A DNA stretch of 19,184 bases from Bacilli bacterium (GCA_017550205.1 JAFZPS010000010.1:1-19184); one strand, 5' to 3'. Shown: positions 1-7,767, counted from the first letter of the stretch. Translations and numbers: made by a program. The notes: generated by a model from the letters alone, not told the origin.

Positions 1-1
1 C

Positions 2-538
2 ATAGGAGGCATATATGAAAATGATAATGAAAAGATGTTTAATGAATTAATTAATGAATATATAACAAAAAGAATACTAGATAAAACAATTGAAAAAATG
101 AATAAAAAATATGAATTTATTAAACATGAATTTGGAAGTTGGTATATAGGAGTAGATATATTAAATGATTCACTAATAAAAGAAATATTCTTAAAACTAG
201 AAGATTTAATCAAAGAATCAATAATTAAAGGTATTCCAGCTAAAATAAAACATTTATTAAATGACTGTCCAGAAAGAATATTTGATCAAATTAATGAAAC
301 ATATTCAAGACAATTAAATGAAGTATATAAACCAAGAAGTGCAGGTGGACGTGGTGTAAATATAGAAATAGCTGAAAAAGCTAAAGAAATAGATAAAATT
401 AAATTAAGAGAAAGAAATGAAAAAGTCTTAAAAATAGTAGATATGCTATATATTAATTATCTAAAAAATGAAGAAGAATTTAAAAAAAATATAGATAGAC
501 TTGTAGAAGAAGGAAAAGCAAGAAGAGTAGGGCAATAA
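2..538 (+). CDS. Unknown protein, 5'-truncated by the window edge
   Basis: The frame is open without a stop from base 2, and the first in-frame ATG (position 35) has no convincing ribosome binding site. The gene therefore most likely begins before the window; if ATG35 were real the product would be 167 residues. I do not recognise it. The visible part is charged, rich in Lys, Glu and Ile, and looks mostly helical, with no membrane segment or signal peptide. It has one small Gly/Arg patch (SAGGRGVN, about residue 102 counted from Met35) followed by a long charged helix to the C-terminus. It ends in TAA, 22 bases before the metallophosphoesterase start, so it is probably the upstream member of the same transcript. 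An AGGAGG at 4-9 precedes ATGs at 15, 21 and 27, but that frame closes at 48-50, so it does not mark this gene's start. Confidence 0.6.
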   Translation: MGGIYENDNEKMFNELINEYITKRILDKTIEKMNKKYEFIKHEFGSWYIGVDILNDSLIKEIFLKLEDLIKESIIKGIPAKIKHLLNDCPERIFDQINETYSRQLNEVYKPRSAGGRGVNIEIAEKAKEIDKIKLRERNEKVLKIVDMLYINYLKNEEEFKKNIDRLVEEGKARRVGQ

Positions 539-560
539 TTAAACTTATAAGGAGATAAAT

Positions 561-1262
561 ATGAGAATAGCAATTTTTTCAGATATACATGGTAATAAAG
601 AAGCATTATCTTCAATCTTAGAAGATATTAAAAAAGAAAATATAAATGAAATAATATGTTTAGGAGATACAATAGGTATAGGTCCTAATCCAAAAGAATG
701 TCTTGATTTATTAATCGAAAATAATGTTAAAAATATACTAGGTAACCATGAATTATATTTTTTAAAAGGAACTGGTATAGATGATGAAATGACAGAAAAC
801 CAAATCAAGCATCAAAACTGGGTAAAAGCACAAATTAAAGACTATCAAAAAGAATATCTTGAAAATAGTAGTATGACTATTGAAAAAGAATTTAATGGAA
901 AAACAATTCTTTTTGAACATTTTCCAATTGATTATAATACAGATGAAGAATATCCATTTTATGATTTAAAAATAGTTAAAGAAGATACTATAAATGAAAT
1001 AACTAAATCAATTAAAAAAGATTTAATATTTATAGGACACGAACATAATGATTTCATTATAGATAATAAATTATACTGTGTAGGAACATCAGGATGTAGA
1101 AGCGATAATAAAACAAGATATACTATTTTAGAAACTGATACATTTAAAATAGAAACTAAAATTATAGAGTATGATAGAGATAATTTTGAAAAAGATTTAA
1201 GGAAAGTTGATTATCCAGATAGAAATATAATATCAAAATGGTTTTTTAACATTGAACTGTAA
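561..1262 (+). CDS. Calcineurin-like metallophosphoesterase
   Basis: This is a 233-residue cytoplasmic protein with the ordered metal-binding motifs of the calcineurin-like phosphoesterase superfamily (Metallophos_2 type). They are DxH at D8/H10 (FSDIHGN), GD at 35-36 (CLGDTIGIGPNP), GNHE at 61-64, a His at 120 (FEHFP) and GHEH at 159-162. These residues normally hold a two-metal centre that hydrolyses phosphomono- or diesters. The sequence continues with CVGTSGC (173-179), resembling the VGS(V/P)G segment seen after GHTH in COG0622/COG0639 relatives. The substrate cannot be read from sequence; nucleotides, cyclic dinucleotides or phosphoproteins are all possible. The start is supported by AAGGAG at 549-554. 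An HD-domain phosphohydrolase follows 17 bases later, so two putative phosphoester-cleaving enzymes are made together. Confidence 0.88.
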   Translation: MRIAIFSDIHGNKEALSSILEDIKKENINEIICLGDTIGIGPNPKECLDLLIENNVKNILGNHELYFLKGTGIDDEMTENQIKHQNWVKAQIKDYQKEYLENSSMTIEKEFNGKTILFEHFPIDYNTDEEYPFYDLKIVKEDTINEITKSIKKDLIFIGHEHNDFIIDNKLYCVGTSGCRSDNKTRYTILETDTFKIETKIIEYDRDNFEKDLRKVDYPDRNIISKWFFNIEL

Positions 1263-1279
1263 ATAGAAAGAGGTAAAAA

Positions 1280-1924
1280 ATGAAAATCAATAATAAACTA
1301 AAAGAATATATTGAAAAAAAAATATTTCCTGAATACCAAAAAAATGAAAATGCTCATGGTATTGATCATATAAAATATGTAATAGATAGAAGCTTTCAAC
1401 TAATAAAAGAAAACAATCTAGATGTTAATATGGATATGGTATATACTATTGCTGCATATCATGATATAGGCCACCACATAGATTCAAAAACGCATGAAAT
1501 TATCTCAGCAGATATAATGTCTAAAGATAAAAACTTAACTGAATTCTTTAATAAAGAAGAATTAAATATAATTAAAGAAGCTATTGAAGATCATAGAGCT
1601 TCAGCTAAAGATGAACCTAGAAGTATATATGGAAGAATAGTGTCTTCTGCAGATAGAAATAATAGTGTAGAAGCATGTCTAAGAAGAACATATACTTATG
1701 GTAAAAAACTAAATCCTGATGCTACTGATGAAGAATTATTTTTAAGAGCTTATGATGTTCTATGTAATAAATTTGGCAAAGAAGGATATGCTAAATTTTA
1801 TTTTAAAGATACAAAATATGAAGATTTCTTAAAAGAATTAAGAAACCTATTAAAAGATAAAGAAAAATATATAGAAACACAAAGAGAATATATTAAAAAA
1901 TTAAAGAAAGAAAATAAAATATAA
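1280..1924 (+). CDS. HD-domain phosphohydrolase
   Basis: This 214-residue soluble protein has the metal-binding pattern of the HD superfamily. H26 and H30 lie in the N-terminal HGIDH segment, the defining His-Asp pair is H61-D62 (AAYHDIGHH), H105 lies in EDHRAS, and a distal Asp at 125 lies in SSADRNN. Such proteins hydrolyse phosphoesters of nucleotides or related molecules; the substrate here is unknown. The best general match is the stand-alone HD family of Firmicutes. The last 30 or so residues form a very Lys/Glu-rich helix, possibly a coiled coil. AGAGG at 1269-1273 supports the start. It lies 17 bases after the metallophosphoesterase and 11 bases before the next gene, consistent with one transcript. 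Confidence 0.87.
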   Translation: MKINNKLKEYIEKKIFPEYQKNENAHGIDHIKYVIDRSFQLIKENNLDVNMDMVYTIAAYHDIGHHIDSKTHEIISADIMSKDKNLTEFFNKEELNIIKEAIEDHRASAKDEPRSIYGRIVSSADRNNSVEACLRRTYTYGKKLNPDATDEELFLRAYDVLCNKFGKEGYAKFYFKDTKYEDFLKELRNLLKDKEKYIETQREYIKKLKKENKI

Positions 1925-1935
1925 GATAAATAACT

Positions 1936-2220
1936 ATGAAAAAATTAATTATAAAAAGAAAACCTTCAATTAGATATATATTTAGAGTACCATTTAAAAT
2001 ATATGTAGATGGTAATGAAATAGGTAGTATATATCCATCTGAAGAAGTAAATTGTGATTTAAAAGAAGGAAAACATACAATAATAATATCTTCTAATGAT
2101 AAAACAATAGAACAAGGAATAATAATAGAAAAAGAAACTAATTGTGTTGAAATAGTAGTAGGTTCAATAAGAATATTTACTATTTATATACCACAAATAA
2201 GAGATATTATTTTTAAATAA
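1936..2220 (+). CDS. Small beta-rich hypothetical protein
   Basis: This is a 94-residue protein that I cannot assign to a family. The sequence alternates hydrophobic and polar residues in short strands. One segment (about residues 21-57) reads as a strand, a Val-Asp-Gly turn, then KEGKHTIIIS. That resembles a small beta-sandwich of the PEGA or carboxypeptidase-regulatory kind, but the match is too loose to name. There is no obvious signal peptide or membrane helix, although the C-terminal 20 residues are quite hydrophobic. No good Shine-Dalgarno site is visible before the ATG. Because it begins 11 bases after the HD gene it may depend on translational coupling. Codon use matches its neighbours, which supports it being real. 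Confidence 0.7.
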   Translation: MKKLIIKRKPSIRYIFRVPFKIYVDGNEIGSIYPSEEVNCDLKEGKHTIIISSNDKTIEQGIIIEKETNCVEIVVGSIRIFTIYIPQIRDIIFK

Positions 2221-2255
2221 TATAATTTAGAACATATTTTAGGAAGGAAATAACT

Positions 2256-3026
2256 ATGAAAAATAAAATAATAAAAGTATTACTAATAATTATAGGTATT
2301 TTATTAATTCTATTTATTGGATTTAAACTAATTATGTTATATGTTTGTACAATAAATCCAGGTGACGAATATAAAGAAGTAATAGCTGGTTTAAAGAATC
2401 AAAGTGAAATAACTATTTCCAATAAAGGATTACCTAATGAAGAATATTTTGTAGTAAATAACAATTTTAAATTTAAAAATATTCTAGACGGATATAAAAA
2501 AGATAATAATGGAATATATAGAAAAGAAATAAATGGTAAAAAATATGCATTTAGTTTTATAAATGAAAAAGAAGCATCGATGATACTAACTAAAGGTTTT
2601 TCTTCTAAAAATGAAGATATAGAATTTTTTACTGATAGTGATTTATTTACAAAACCATTCTATTTAGCAGATCGTAAAGGTTTCTTAGAAAAGAATAATA
2701 TTAAAGATGATTATGATTTTTATAAATTTGTAGCAGATAATTATGTAATTAAAAATAATTTCTTTACAAGTACAAAAGAAATGTTACAAAATTATGCATT
2801 TAATTATTATTGCTATGTAACAATTCCTAAAGTAGCAGCAGTTACTTATATTAATGGTGATTTAAGAGGATGGGTATTTAAGACATTACCAAATAGTGAT
2901 GATGAATCAGCATATCAAATAACAATATTAAAAGACAATAAACAATATGGTTTTTATACAAATGATTCTAGATTTAAAGACCAATCATTTATGAAAGAAG
3001 TAATTAGTAGTATTATAATAAGCTAA
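2256..3026 (+). CDS. Membrane-anchored hypothetical protein
   Basis: This 256-residue protein has a strongly hydrophobic N-terminal helix (about residues 5-30) followed by a hydrophilic, probably exported domain of about 225 residues. A Cys at 31 follows the helix (LYVC), but the residues before it do not form a good lipobox, so an uncleaved signal anchor is more likely than a lipoprotein. The outer domain is rich in Asn, Lys, Phe and Tyr and is not recognisable; it ends with a short hydrophobic SSIIIS. AGGAAGG at 2241-2247 gives a strong ribosome binding site. A TATAAT at 2221-2226 could be an internal -10 element, but no matching -35 is seen and such hexamers are common by chance in this DNA. 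Confidence 0.78.
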   Translation: MKNKIIKVLLIIIGILLILFIGFKLIMLYVCTINPGDEYKEVIAGLKNQSEITISNKGLPNEEYFVVNNNFKFKNILDGYKKDNNGIYRKEINGKKYAFSFINEKEASMILTKGFSSKNEDIEFFTDSDLFTKPFYLADRKGFLEKNNIKDDYDFYKFVADNYVIKNNFFTSTKEMLQNYAFNYYCYVTIPKVAAVTYINGDLRGWVFKTLPNSDDESAYQITILKDNKQYGFYTNDSRFKDQSFMKEVISSIIIS

Positions 3027-3040
3027 AGAGGTAATAATAT

Positions 3041-3718
3041 ATGAAAGAAATAGAAAAAATATTATTTAAACTACAAGATAAAAAATATCAAGAAATGCAA
3101 TATAAGATAATACCTAATATAGATAATTCTACTATTATTGGAGTTCGTACTCCTGAACTTAGAAAACTAGCTAAAGAAATGCTAAAAGAAGATTATAAAT
3201 CATTTTTAGAAGAATTACCTCATAAGTATTTTGATGAGAACCAACTACATGCTTTCATAATATCTGAAATAAAAGATTTCAATGAATGTATTAATTATGT
3301 AAACAGATTTCTACCATACATAGATAATTGGGCAACATGTGACCAATTATCTCCTAAAGTATTTAAAAAGAATACTGATAAATTAGTAAATGAAATAAAG
3401 GTATGGATTAAATCTAAAGAAACATATACAATAAGATTTGGTATTGGTACATTAATGCAATACTATTTAGATGATGATTTTAAAGAAGAATATTTACAGT
3501 TAGTATCTAAAATTAAATCTAATGAATATTATGTTAATATGATGATTGCATGGTACTTTGCAACAGCATTAGCTAAACAATATGATTCAACTATTAAATA
3601 TATTGAATCTAATAAATTAGATAAATGGGTTCATAATAAAACAATACAAAAATCTATAGAAAGCTATAGAATTACTGATAAACAAAAAGAGTATTTAAGG
3701 AGTTTAAAAAGAAAATAA
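3041..3718 (+). CDS. DNA alkylation repair protein, AlkD family
   Basis: This 225-residue protein has the look of the AlkD-type DNA glycosylases (PF08713), built of HEAT-like helical repeats that wrap damaged DNA and release N3- and N7-alkylated purines. The N-terminal VRTPELRKLAKE (about 35-46) is typical. The NWATCDQL segment carries W97 and D101, R132 lies in IRFGIGTLM, and W171 lies in NMMIAWYFATALAKQ. By spacing these correspond to the Trp, catalytic Asp, Arg and Trp of Bacillus cereus AlkD (known of the family; alignment by eye). The C-terminal KTIQKSIESYRITDKQKEYL block is also characteristic. The length is near the family's usual size. AGAGG at about 3027-3031 supports the start. It is preceded 14 bases upstream by the membrane-anchored protein, with which it has no evident functional link. 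Confidence 0.92.
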   Translation: MKEIEKILFKLQDKKYQEMQYKIIPNIDNSTIIGVRTPELRKLAKEMLKEDYKSFLEELPHKYFDENQLHAFIISEIKDFNECINYVNRFLPYIDNWATCDQLSPKVFKKNTDKLVNEIKVWIKSKETYTIRFGIGTLMQYYLDDDFKEEYLQLVSKIKSNEYYVNMMIAWYFATALAKQYDSTIKYIESNKLDKWVHNKTIQKSIESYRITDKQKEYLRSLKRK

Positions 3719-3736
3719 ATTATAAGTGGTGATGGC

Positions 3737-4450
3737 ATGAAAAATAAATCAAAATTTCGTAAAAGTTATATTAAAAGATTAATATTTCGTATAATTATTT
3801 TTATAATTATGATTTCTATTTATATAATTTACCCAAATACTTTTGAAGTATCAAAAGGAATTAACTTTATAAAGATGTTTTCACCATTACATATTATATG
3901 GTTAATATGGATGATAGATATGATACTACAGTTATGTAAAGTACCTAAATATTGGCCATTAGGTTCTCAAAAATATTGGGCTCATAGATATTTACCTAAT
4001 ATAAAAGAAATAGATAAAAAGATAATAAAAAAACATATTCAAAAGATGAATAAAGATAGTGTAGCAATAGCTATTACATGGATATTAGTAATATGTCTCA
4101 TAAGTGGATTATATTTTTCTAAATTAATCTCTTATCAAGTAGTTATTCTAATCTCAACAGCTTTTTATGTATGCGATATTATTTGTGTAATAGGGTGGTG
4201 TCCTTTTAAAACATTCTATATGCATAATAAATGTTGTACTACATGTAGAATATTTAATTGGGATCATGCTATGATGTTTACTCCATTAATAGTAATTCCA
4301 GGTATTTGGACATATAGTTTAGTTATTATGTCTTTAATAGTCTTAACTGTATGGGAAATAGCTTGTGCAATTCATCCAGAAAGATTCTTAGAAAAAACAA
4401 ATTGTGCTCTACAATGTCATAATTGTAAAGATAAGTTATGTGGTAAATAA
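3737..4450 (+). CDS. Cys-rich multi-pass membrane protein
   Basis: This 237-residue protein has about five hydrophobic helices (near 15-33, 45-66, 108-127, 132-152 and 178-212, the last possibly two). It is unusual for its cysteines. One group, C155, C166, C167 and C170, follows the fourth helix in a loop reading WCPF then NKCCTTC. A second group, C223, C227, C230 and C235, forms a short C-terminal tail with spacing C-x3-C-x2-C-x4-C. These look like metal or iron-sulphur ligand sets on either side of the last membrane segments, possibly a membrane redox or metal-handling protein; that role is inference. I do not know a named family. The start is supported by GTGGTGAT at 3727-3734, matching the 3' part of the Shine-Dalgarno consensus. 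A terminator follows directly. Confidence 0.8.
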   Translation: MKNKSKFRKSYIKRLIFRIIIFIIMISIYIIYPNTFEVSKGINFIKMFSPLHIIWLIWMIDMILQLCKVPKYWPLGSQKYWAHRYLPNIKEIDKKIIKKHIQKMNKDSVAIAITWILVICLISGLYFSKLISYQVVILISTAFYVCDIICVIGWCPFKTFYMHNKCCTTCRIFNWDHAMMFTPLIVIPGIWTYSLVIMSLIVLTVWEIACAIHPERFLEKTNCALQCHNCKDKLCGK

Positions 4451-4452
4451 AT

Positions 4453-4480
4453 AAAAAGACTAAAAAATAGTCTTTTTTTA
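4453..4480 (+). terminator. Rho-independent terminator
   Basis: A 10-bp stem, AAAAAGACTA (4453-4462) with TAGTCTTTTT (4468-4477), encloses a 5-base A loop and runs into a T tract. It ends the 2-4450 gene run. The stem bases are the same as in the terminator at 11842-11867. Confidence 0.85.
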
Positions 4481-4543
4481 TTTACTTAAATTATATAAAA
4501 TTATAAAATAGTATTATAGGGTATAAATGATAGGGAGGTTTAT

Positions 4544-6001
4544 ATGAAAAAAGGTTTTGATAATAATAAGTATGTAAAAATACAAAGTAAAAAAATTAAA
4601 GAAAGATTTAAACTATTTGATAAGTTATATCTAGAAGTAGGGGGTAAATTATTTGATGATTCTCATGCAGCTAGAATTCTACCTGGTTTTAAAAGTGATG
4701 TTAAAATTAGCATGTTTAAAGAACTTAAAAATGATTTAGAAATTATTTTCTGTATTAATGCAGGAGATATAGAAAAGAACAAAACTCGTGGAGAATATGG
4801 TATTACATATGATCAAGAAACTTTATCATTAATTAAAAAATCTAAAAAAATGGGATTCACTGTAAATAGTGTAGTAATAACTCTTTATAAGAATCAAGTA
4901 AGTGTAGATGAATTCATTAATAAATTAAATAGAAATGGTATTAAAACTTACATTCATACAGCAACTAAAGGTTATCCAACAGATGTAGATACTATAGTTA
5001 GTGATGAAGGTTATGGCGCTAATCCATATATTGAAACAACAAAACCTTTAATACTAGTTAATGCTCCAGGACCTGGTAGTGGAAAACTAGCAACATGTCT
5101 ATCTCAAATCTATCATGAGAATAAAAGAGGAGTAAATGCAGGATATGCTAAATTTGAAACATTTCCTGTATGGAACTTACCATTAAAACACCCAGTTAAC
5201 CTAGCATATGAAGCCGCTACAGCTGATTTAAAAGATGTTAATATGATTGATCCATTTCATCTAGAAAAGTATGGTAAACAAGCAGTAAATTATAATAGAG
5301 ATATAGAAACATTCCCTATATTAAAAAGTATTTTAAGTAAAGTTATGAATAAAGATATCTATCATTCTCCTACAGATATGGGAGTTAATATGGTAGGATT
5401 TTGTATTTCAAATAACGATGTAGTAGAGGATGCATGTAAAAAAGAAATAGTTAGAAGATATTATAATGAATTAAATAATTATAAAATTGGTTTATGTGAC
5501 GAAGATACTTATAAAAAAGTAAAACTTTTAATGAATGAATTAAATATAGATGAAAACTATTTAGAAGTAATTAAACCAGCTTTAGAAAAGAAAGAAAAAG
5601 AAAATGGTCTACCAGTAATAGCTATGAAAGTAAATAAAAAAATTCTTACTGGAAAACAAACAGAATTACTTACTCCAGCAGGAGCAGTAGTATTAAATGC
5701 TATTAAATATTTAAGTAAAATACCTGATGATATACCATTACTTAGTCCATCAATCTTAAAACCAATATTAGATTTAAAGAAAAGTATGAATACAGGTGAT
5801 AGATTAAATCTAACAGAAGTTATAACTGCATTAAGTATATGTTCTGTAACTAATCCATTAGCTGCTAAAGCATTATCTAGTTTACCTAAACTAAATAGCT
5901 CAGAAGCTCATGCTACTTATATAGTTACAGGTCCAGATAAAAAAGCATTAAAAGATTTAAAAATAAATCTTACATGTGAAAGTGAATTCTTAGGAGATTA
6001 A
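4544..6001 (+). CDS. DUF1846 family protein
   Basis: This 485-residue cytoplasmic protein matches the DUF1846 family (PF08903, COG4868), which is usually about 500 residues; no function is firmly known to me. The N-terminal KYVKIQSKKIKERFKLFDKL and GGKLFDDSHAARILPGF are typical. At 174-181 lies APGPGSGK, followed by LATCLSQIYHE, which resembles a nucleotide-binding P-loop and is strongly conserved in the family. Further segments of family type are ETFPVWNLPLKHPVN (205-219) and SPTDMGVNMVGFCI (275-288). GGGAGG at 4533-4538 gives a strong ribosome binding site. The 93-base gap before it holds a terminator and very AT-rich DNA where a promoter must lie, but no clear -35/-10 pair stands out. The next gene begins one base after its stop. 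Confidence 0.92.
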   Translation: MKKGFDNNKYVKIQSKKIKERFKLFDKLYLEVGGKLFDDSHAARILPGFKSDVKISMFKELKNDLEIIFCINAGDIEKNKTRGEYGITYDQETLSLIKKSKKMGFTVNSVVITLYKNQVSVDEFINKLNRNGIKTYIHTATKGYPTDVDTIVSDEGYGANPYIETTKPLILVNAPGPGSGKLATCLSQIYHENKRGVNAGYAKFETFPVWNLPLKHPVNLAYEAATADLKDVNMIDPFHLEKYGKQAVNYNRDIETFPILKSILSKVMNKDIYHSPTDMGVNMVGFCISNNDVVEDACKKEIVRRYYNELNNYKIGLCDEDTYKKVKLLMNELNIDENYLEVIKPALEKKEKENGLPVIAMKVNKKILTGKQTELLTPAGAVVLNAIKYLSKIPDDIPLLSPSILKPILDLKKSMNTGDRLNLTEVITALSICSVTNPLAAKALSSLPKLNSSEAHATYIVTGPDKKALKDLKINLTCESEFLGD

Positions 6002-6002
6002 T

Positions 6003-6347
6003 ATGAACTATAATATAACAAATGTAAAAATATGTGTAACAATACCAATAGGATATACTGATAAAGTAAGAGAAGCTATTTGTAAAGCAGGCGCCGGTCA
6101 AATAGGAGATAATTATAGTGACTGTTCTAATACAATAAAAAGTATTGGTACATTTAAGCCAATTAATAATGCTAATCCATTTATTGGAGAAAAAGATAAA
6201 TTAGAAAGAGTTGAAGAAGAAAAACTAGAAGTAATATGTAATGTATCTAAAGTAAAAGAAGTAGTTAAAGTACTAAGAGAAGTTCATCCATATGAAGTAC
6301 CTGCTATAGATATATATCCATTATTAGACGAAAGTAATTTTAATTAA
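6003..6347 (+). CDS. YqfO-insert / CutA-PII-like protein (COG3323)
   Basis: This is a 114-residue stand-alone version of the PII/CutA-like domain that is found inserted in the Nif3-family protein YqfO (COG3323). Family marks are the N-terminal strand KICVTIP, then VREAICKAGAGQIGDNYSDCS (about 23-43) and the near-invariant HPYEVPAIDIYPL ending (95-107). PII-like and CutA-like folds form trimers and bind small ligands or metals; the ligand here is unknown. The upstream stop is one base away, and its ribosome binding site (AGGAGA near 5992-5997) lies inside the end of the DUF1846 gene, so translation is probably coupled and the two products may act together. Confidence 0.88.
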   Translation: MNYNITNVKICVTIPIGYTDKVREAICKAGAGQIGDNYSDCSNTIKSIGTFKPINNANPFIGEKDKLERVEEEKLEVICNVSKVKEVVKVLREVHPYEVPAIDIYPLLDESNFN

Positions 6348-6364
6348 ATGAAAAGAGGTAAAGT

Positions 6365-7171
6365 ATGAAAATAAGATGTGAATATTGTAATAACTATATT
6401 GATGAATCAGAAGAAATATGTCCAGGTTGTGGAGCCCCTAATAAAGATTTTAAAAGAAATGCTAATCAAGTTCCAACAACAATAGAGGAATTAGAAAAAT
6501 GGTATCAAGATCATAATCTTCCTCCATATGAAACAACTAGATTCTTTATAGGAATTGACTATAAAGAACCAAAAGCATTTGGTATTTATAAAGATGAAAA
6601 AACAGGTAAATTTGTTGTATATAAAAATAAAGATACTGGAGAAAGAAAAATACGTTATGAAGGTAAAGATGAAAAGTATGCAGTAAATGAATTATATACA
6701 AAATTAAAAGAAGAAATACTTCATCAAAAGAGTTTAAATGGTAATTCAACTGGTTCAAAACCTGTATCAGCACCAAAAGCTTTAATGAGAGCAATATTAA
6801 TATTTTGTGCTATTCCAATACTTATTGAAATATTAATGGTAATAGTATTCTTCTTTATGCCTACTGCTCCTAGTAGAGGATACTATAATATTAATAATCA
6901 AGAATACTATTATGTATCTGGTAGCTGGTATGTCTATAATAATGATTGGGTATCTACATCAAAACCAACATATGATGGTGAAATAAATGATTACTATGAT
7001 GGATATAGTTATAGTGGTAGTGATTCATATACAGATATTAGTTCTAGTTCAGTATATGATGAAAGTTGGGATACAAGTAGTAGTTCTAGTGATGATTGGG
7101 ATTCTAGTAGTAGTTGGGATTCAGGAGATAGTTGGGACTCAGGAAGTACAGATTGGGGTAGTGACTGGTAA
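6365..7171 (+). CDS. Zinc-ribbon membrane protein with Ser/Asp/Trp tail
   Basis: This 268-residue protein has four clear parts. A zinc ribbon lies at the N-terminus with C5, C8, C19 and C22 (CEYC and CPGC). A soluble region of about 100 residues follows and includes a small beta-like section (FIGIDYKEPKAFGIYKDE). A transmembrane helix spans about 139-165. An outer or distal region begins with a Tyr-rich segment (YYNINNQEYYYVSGSWYVYNN) and ends in a low-complexity tail of about 65 residues made of Ser, Asp, Gly, Trp and Tyr, with repeated DWDSSSSWDSGDSWDSG-like units. The function is unknown. The ribosome binding site is AGAGG near 6354-6358. The stop overlaps the next start (TAATG), so the following mini-protein is translationally coupled. 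Confidence 0.82.
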   Translation: MKIRCEYCNNYIDESEEICPGCGAPNKDFKRNANQVPTTIEELEKWYQDHNLPPYETTRFFIGIDYKEPKAFGIYKDEKTGKFVVYKNKDTGERKIRYEGKDEKYAVNELYTKLKEEILHQKSLNGNSTGSKPVSAPKALMRAILIFCAIPILIEILMVIVFFFMPTAPSRGYYNINNQEYYYVSGSWYVYNNDWVSTSKPTYDGEINDYYDGYSYSGSDSYTDISSSSVYDESWDTSSSSSDDWDSSSSWDSGDSWDSGSTDWGSDW

Positions 7172-7362
7172 TGGAAAAGAAAGATAATAAAGAGAAAAAA
7201 GAAGACTATTATTGGATGCCTATATGTATGAGTATAGGTATGTGTATAGGTGCAGGAATAGGTGCAGCAACAAAACAATTAGCTATTTATATGCCTATAG
7301 GAATGTGTCTAGGTATGTGCATTGGATTAGCACTAGATGAAACAAAAAAGAAGAAGAAATAA
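7171..7362 (+). CDS. Glycine-zipper mini membrane protein
   Basis: This 63-residue protein has a charged N-terminus of about 13 residues, then two hydrophobic segments full of Gly and Met (MSIGMCIGAGIGAAT at 20-34 and MPIGMCLGMCIGLAL at 41-55), and a Lys-rich end. The GxxxG-like spacing is typical of glycine-zipper helices that pack closely in membranes, and related small proteins are common in Firmicutes. Its ATG overlaps the TAA of the zinc-ribbon gene by one base, and its own stop overlaps the next ATG the same way. The three are therefore very likely translated in series. No independent Shine-Dalgarno site is clear. Confidence 0.78.
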   Translation: MEKKDNKEKKEDYYWMPICMSIGMCIGAGIGAATKQLAIYMPIGMCLGMCIGLALDETKKKKK

Positions 7363-7694
7363 TGAAAAAATATTTAAAAGAAATAATAATACTAATAATA
7401 CAATTAATAGTATTCTATCTATTACCATTAACTGCAGGTCCTGCTGATACAATGGGATTAATAGTATTAATAATACTAAGCACATTTATACTATCATTAA
7501 TACTAGGAATCATATCTAAAGAAAATATAAAATTCTTATATCCAATAATTATATCTATATTATTTATACCTACAGTATTTATATATTATAATGATACAGC
7601 ATTAATATATATATTATGGTACTTAGTAGATTCATATATAGGTTTACTTATAGGATCATTAATAAGATTAATATTTAATAAATTAAAAAAGTAA
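7362..7694 (+). CDS. Small multi-pass membrane protein
   Basis: This 110-residue protein is almost entirely hydrophobic, with about four predicted helices (near 6-25, 30-50, 58-76 and 80-104) and short Lys-rich ends. No family is recognisable. It begins at a TAATG overlap with the glycine-zipper gene and is the last gene of the 4544-7694 run. Its last codons (Lys-Lys-stop) form the rising arm of the terminator that ends the transcript. Codon use and coupling make it a real gene; its function may be linked to the two preceding membrane proteins. Confidence 0.76.
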   Translation: MKKYLKEIIILIIQLIVFYLLPLTAGPADTMGLIVLIILSTFILSLILGIISKENIKFLYPIIISILFIPTVFIYYNDTALIYILWYLVDSYIGLLIGSLIRLIFNKLKK

Positions 7695-7713
7695 TAAAAA
7701 TATTACTTTTTTT
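7685..7713 (+). terminator. Terminator overlapping the stop codon
   Basis: AAAAAAGTAATA (7685-7696) pairs with TATTACTTTTTT (7701-7712) around a 4-base A loop, running into Ts. The stop TAA (7692-7694) lies inside the left arm. Confidence 0.82.
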
Positions 7714-7714
7714 A

Positions 7715-7742
7715 TTGCATTATTTTATATTATGTGTATAAT
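7715..7742 (+). promoter_or_regulatory. Probable sigma-A-type promoter of the Fur-family regulator
   Basis: TTGCAT (7715-7720) and a perfect TATAAT (7737-7742) are 16 bases apart, with the expected start of transcription near 7749. The -35 abuts the preceding terminator. The expected start falls inside the palindromic operator that follows, the right place for repression. Confidence 0.6.
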
Positions 7743-7744
7743 TG

Positions 7745-7767
7745 AATATGGAAATCATTTTCATATT
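7745..7767 (+). promoter_or_regulatory. Fur-family operator (23-bp palindrome)
   Basis: The left arm AATATGGAAAT (7745-7755) and right arm ATTTTCATATT (7757-7767) are inverted repeats around a central C (7756), with 10 of 11 positions matching. The inner part has the 7-1-7 form of Fur/Zur/PerR sites (compare TGATAAT-n-ATTATCA). It lies between the -10 and the Shine-Dalgarno site of a Fur-family gene, so metal-dependent autorepression of the regulator and permease is the simplest reading. Confidence 0.72.

Noticed and set aside
15..50. Short frame after AGGAGG at 4-9 (starts at 15, 21 or 27)
   Set aside because: It stops after about 12 codons, while the frame of the following gene is open through this stretch without a stop, so the site is most likely inside a longer gene.
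2221..2226. Internal TATAAT promoter before the 2256 gene
   Set aside because: It has no -35 or extended -10 part, and such hexamers are frequent by chance in this AT-rich DNA.
7009..7278. Minus-strand frame opposite the Ser/Asp/Trp tail
   Set aside because: It is a mirror of a low-complexity coding region, lacks a ribosome binding site and has unnatural composition.
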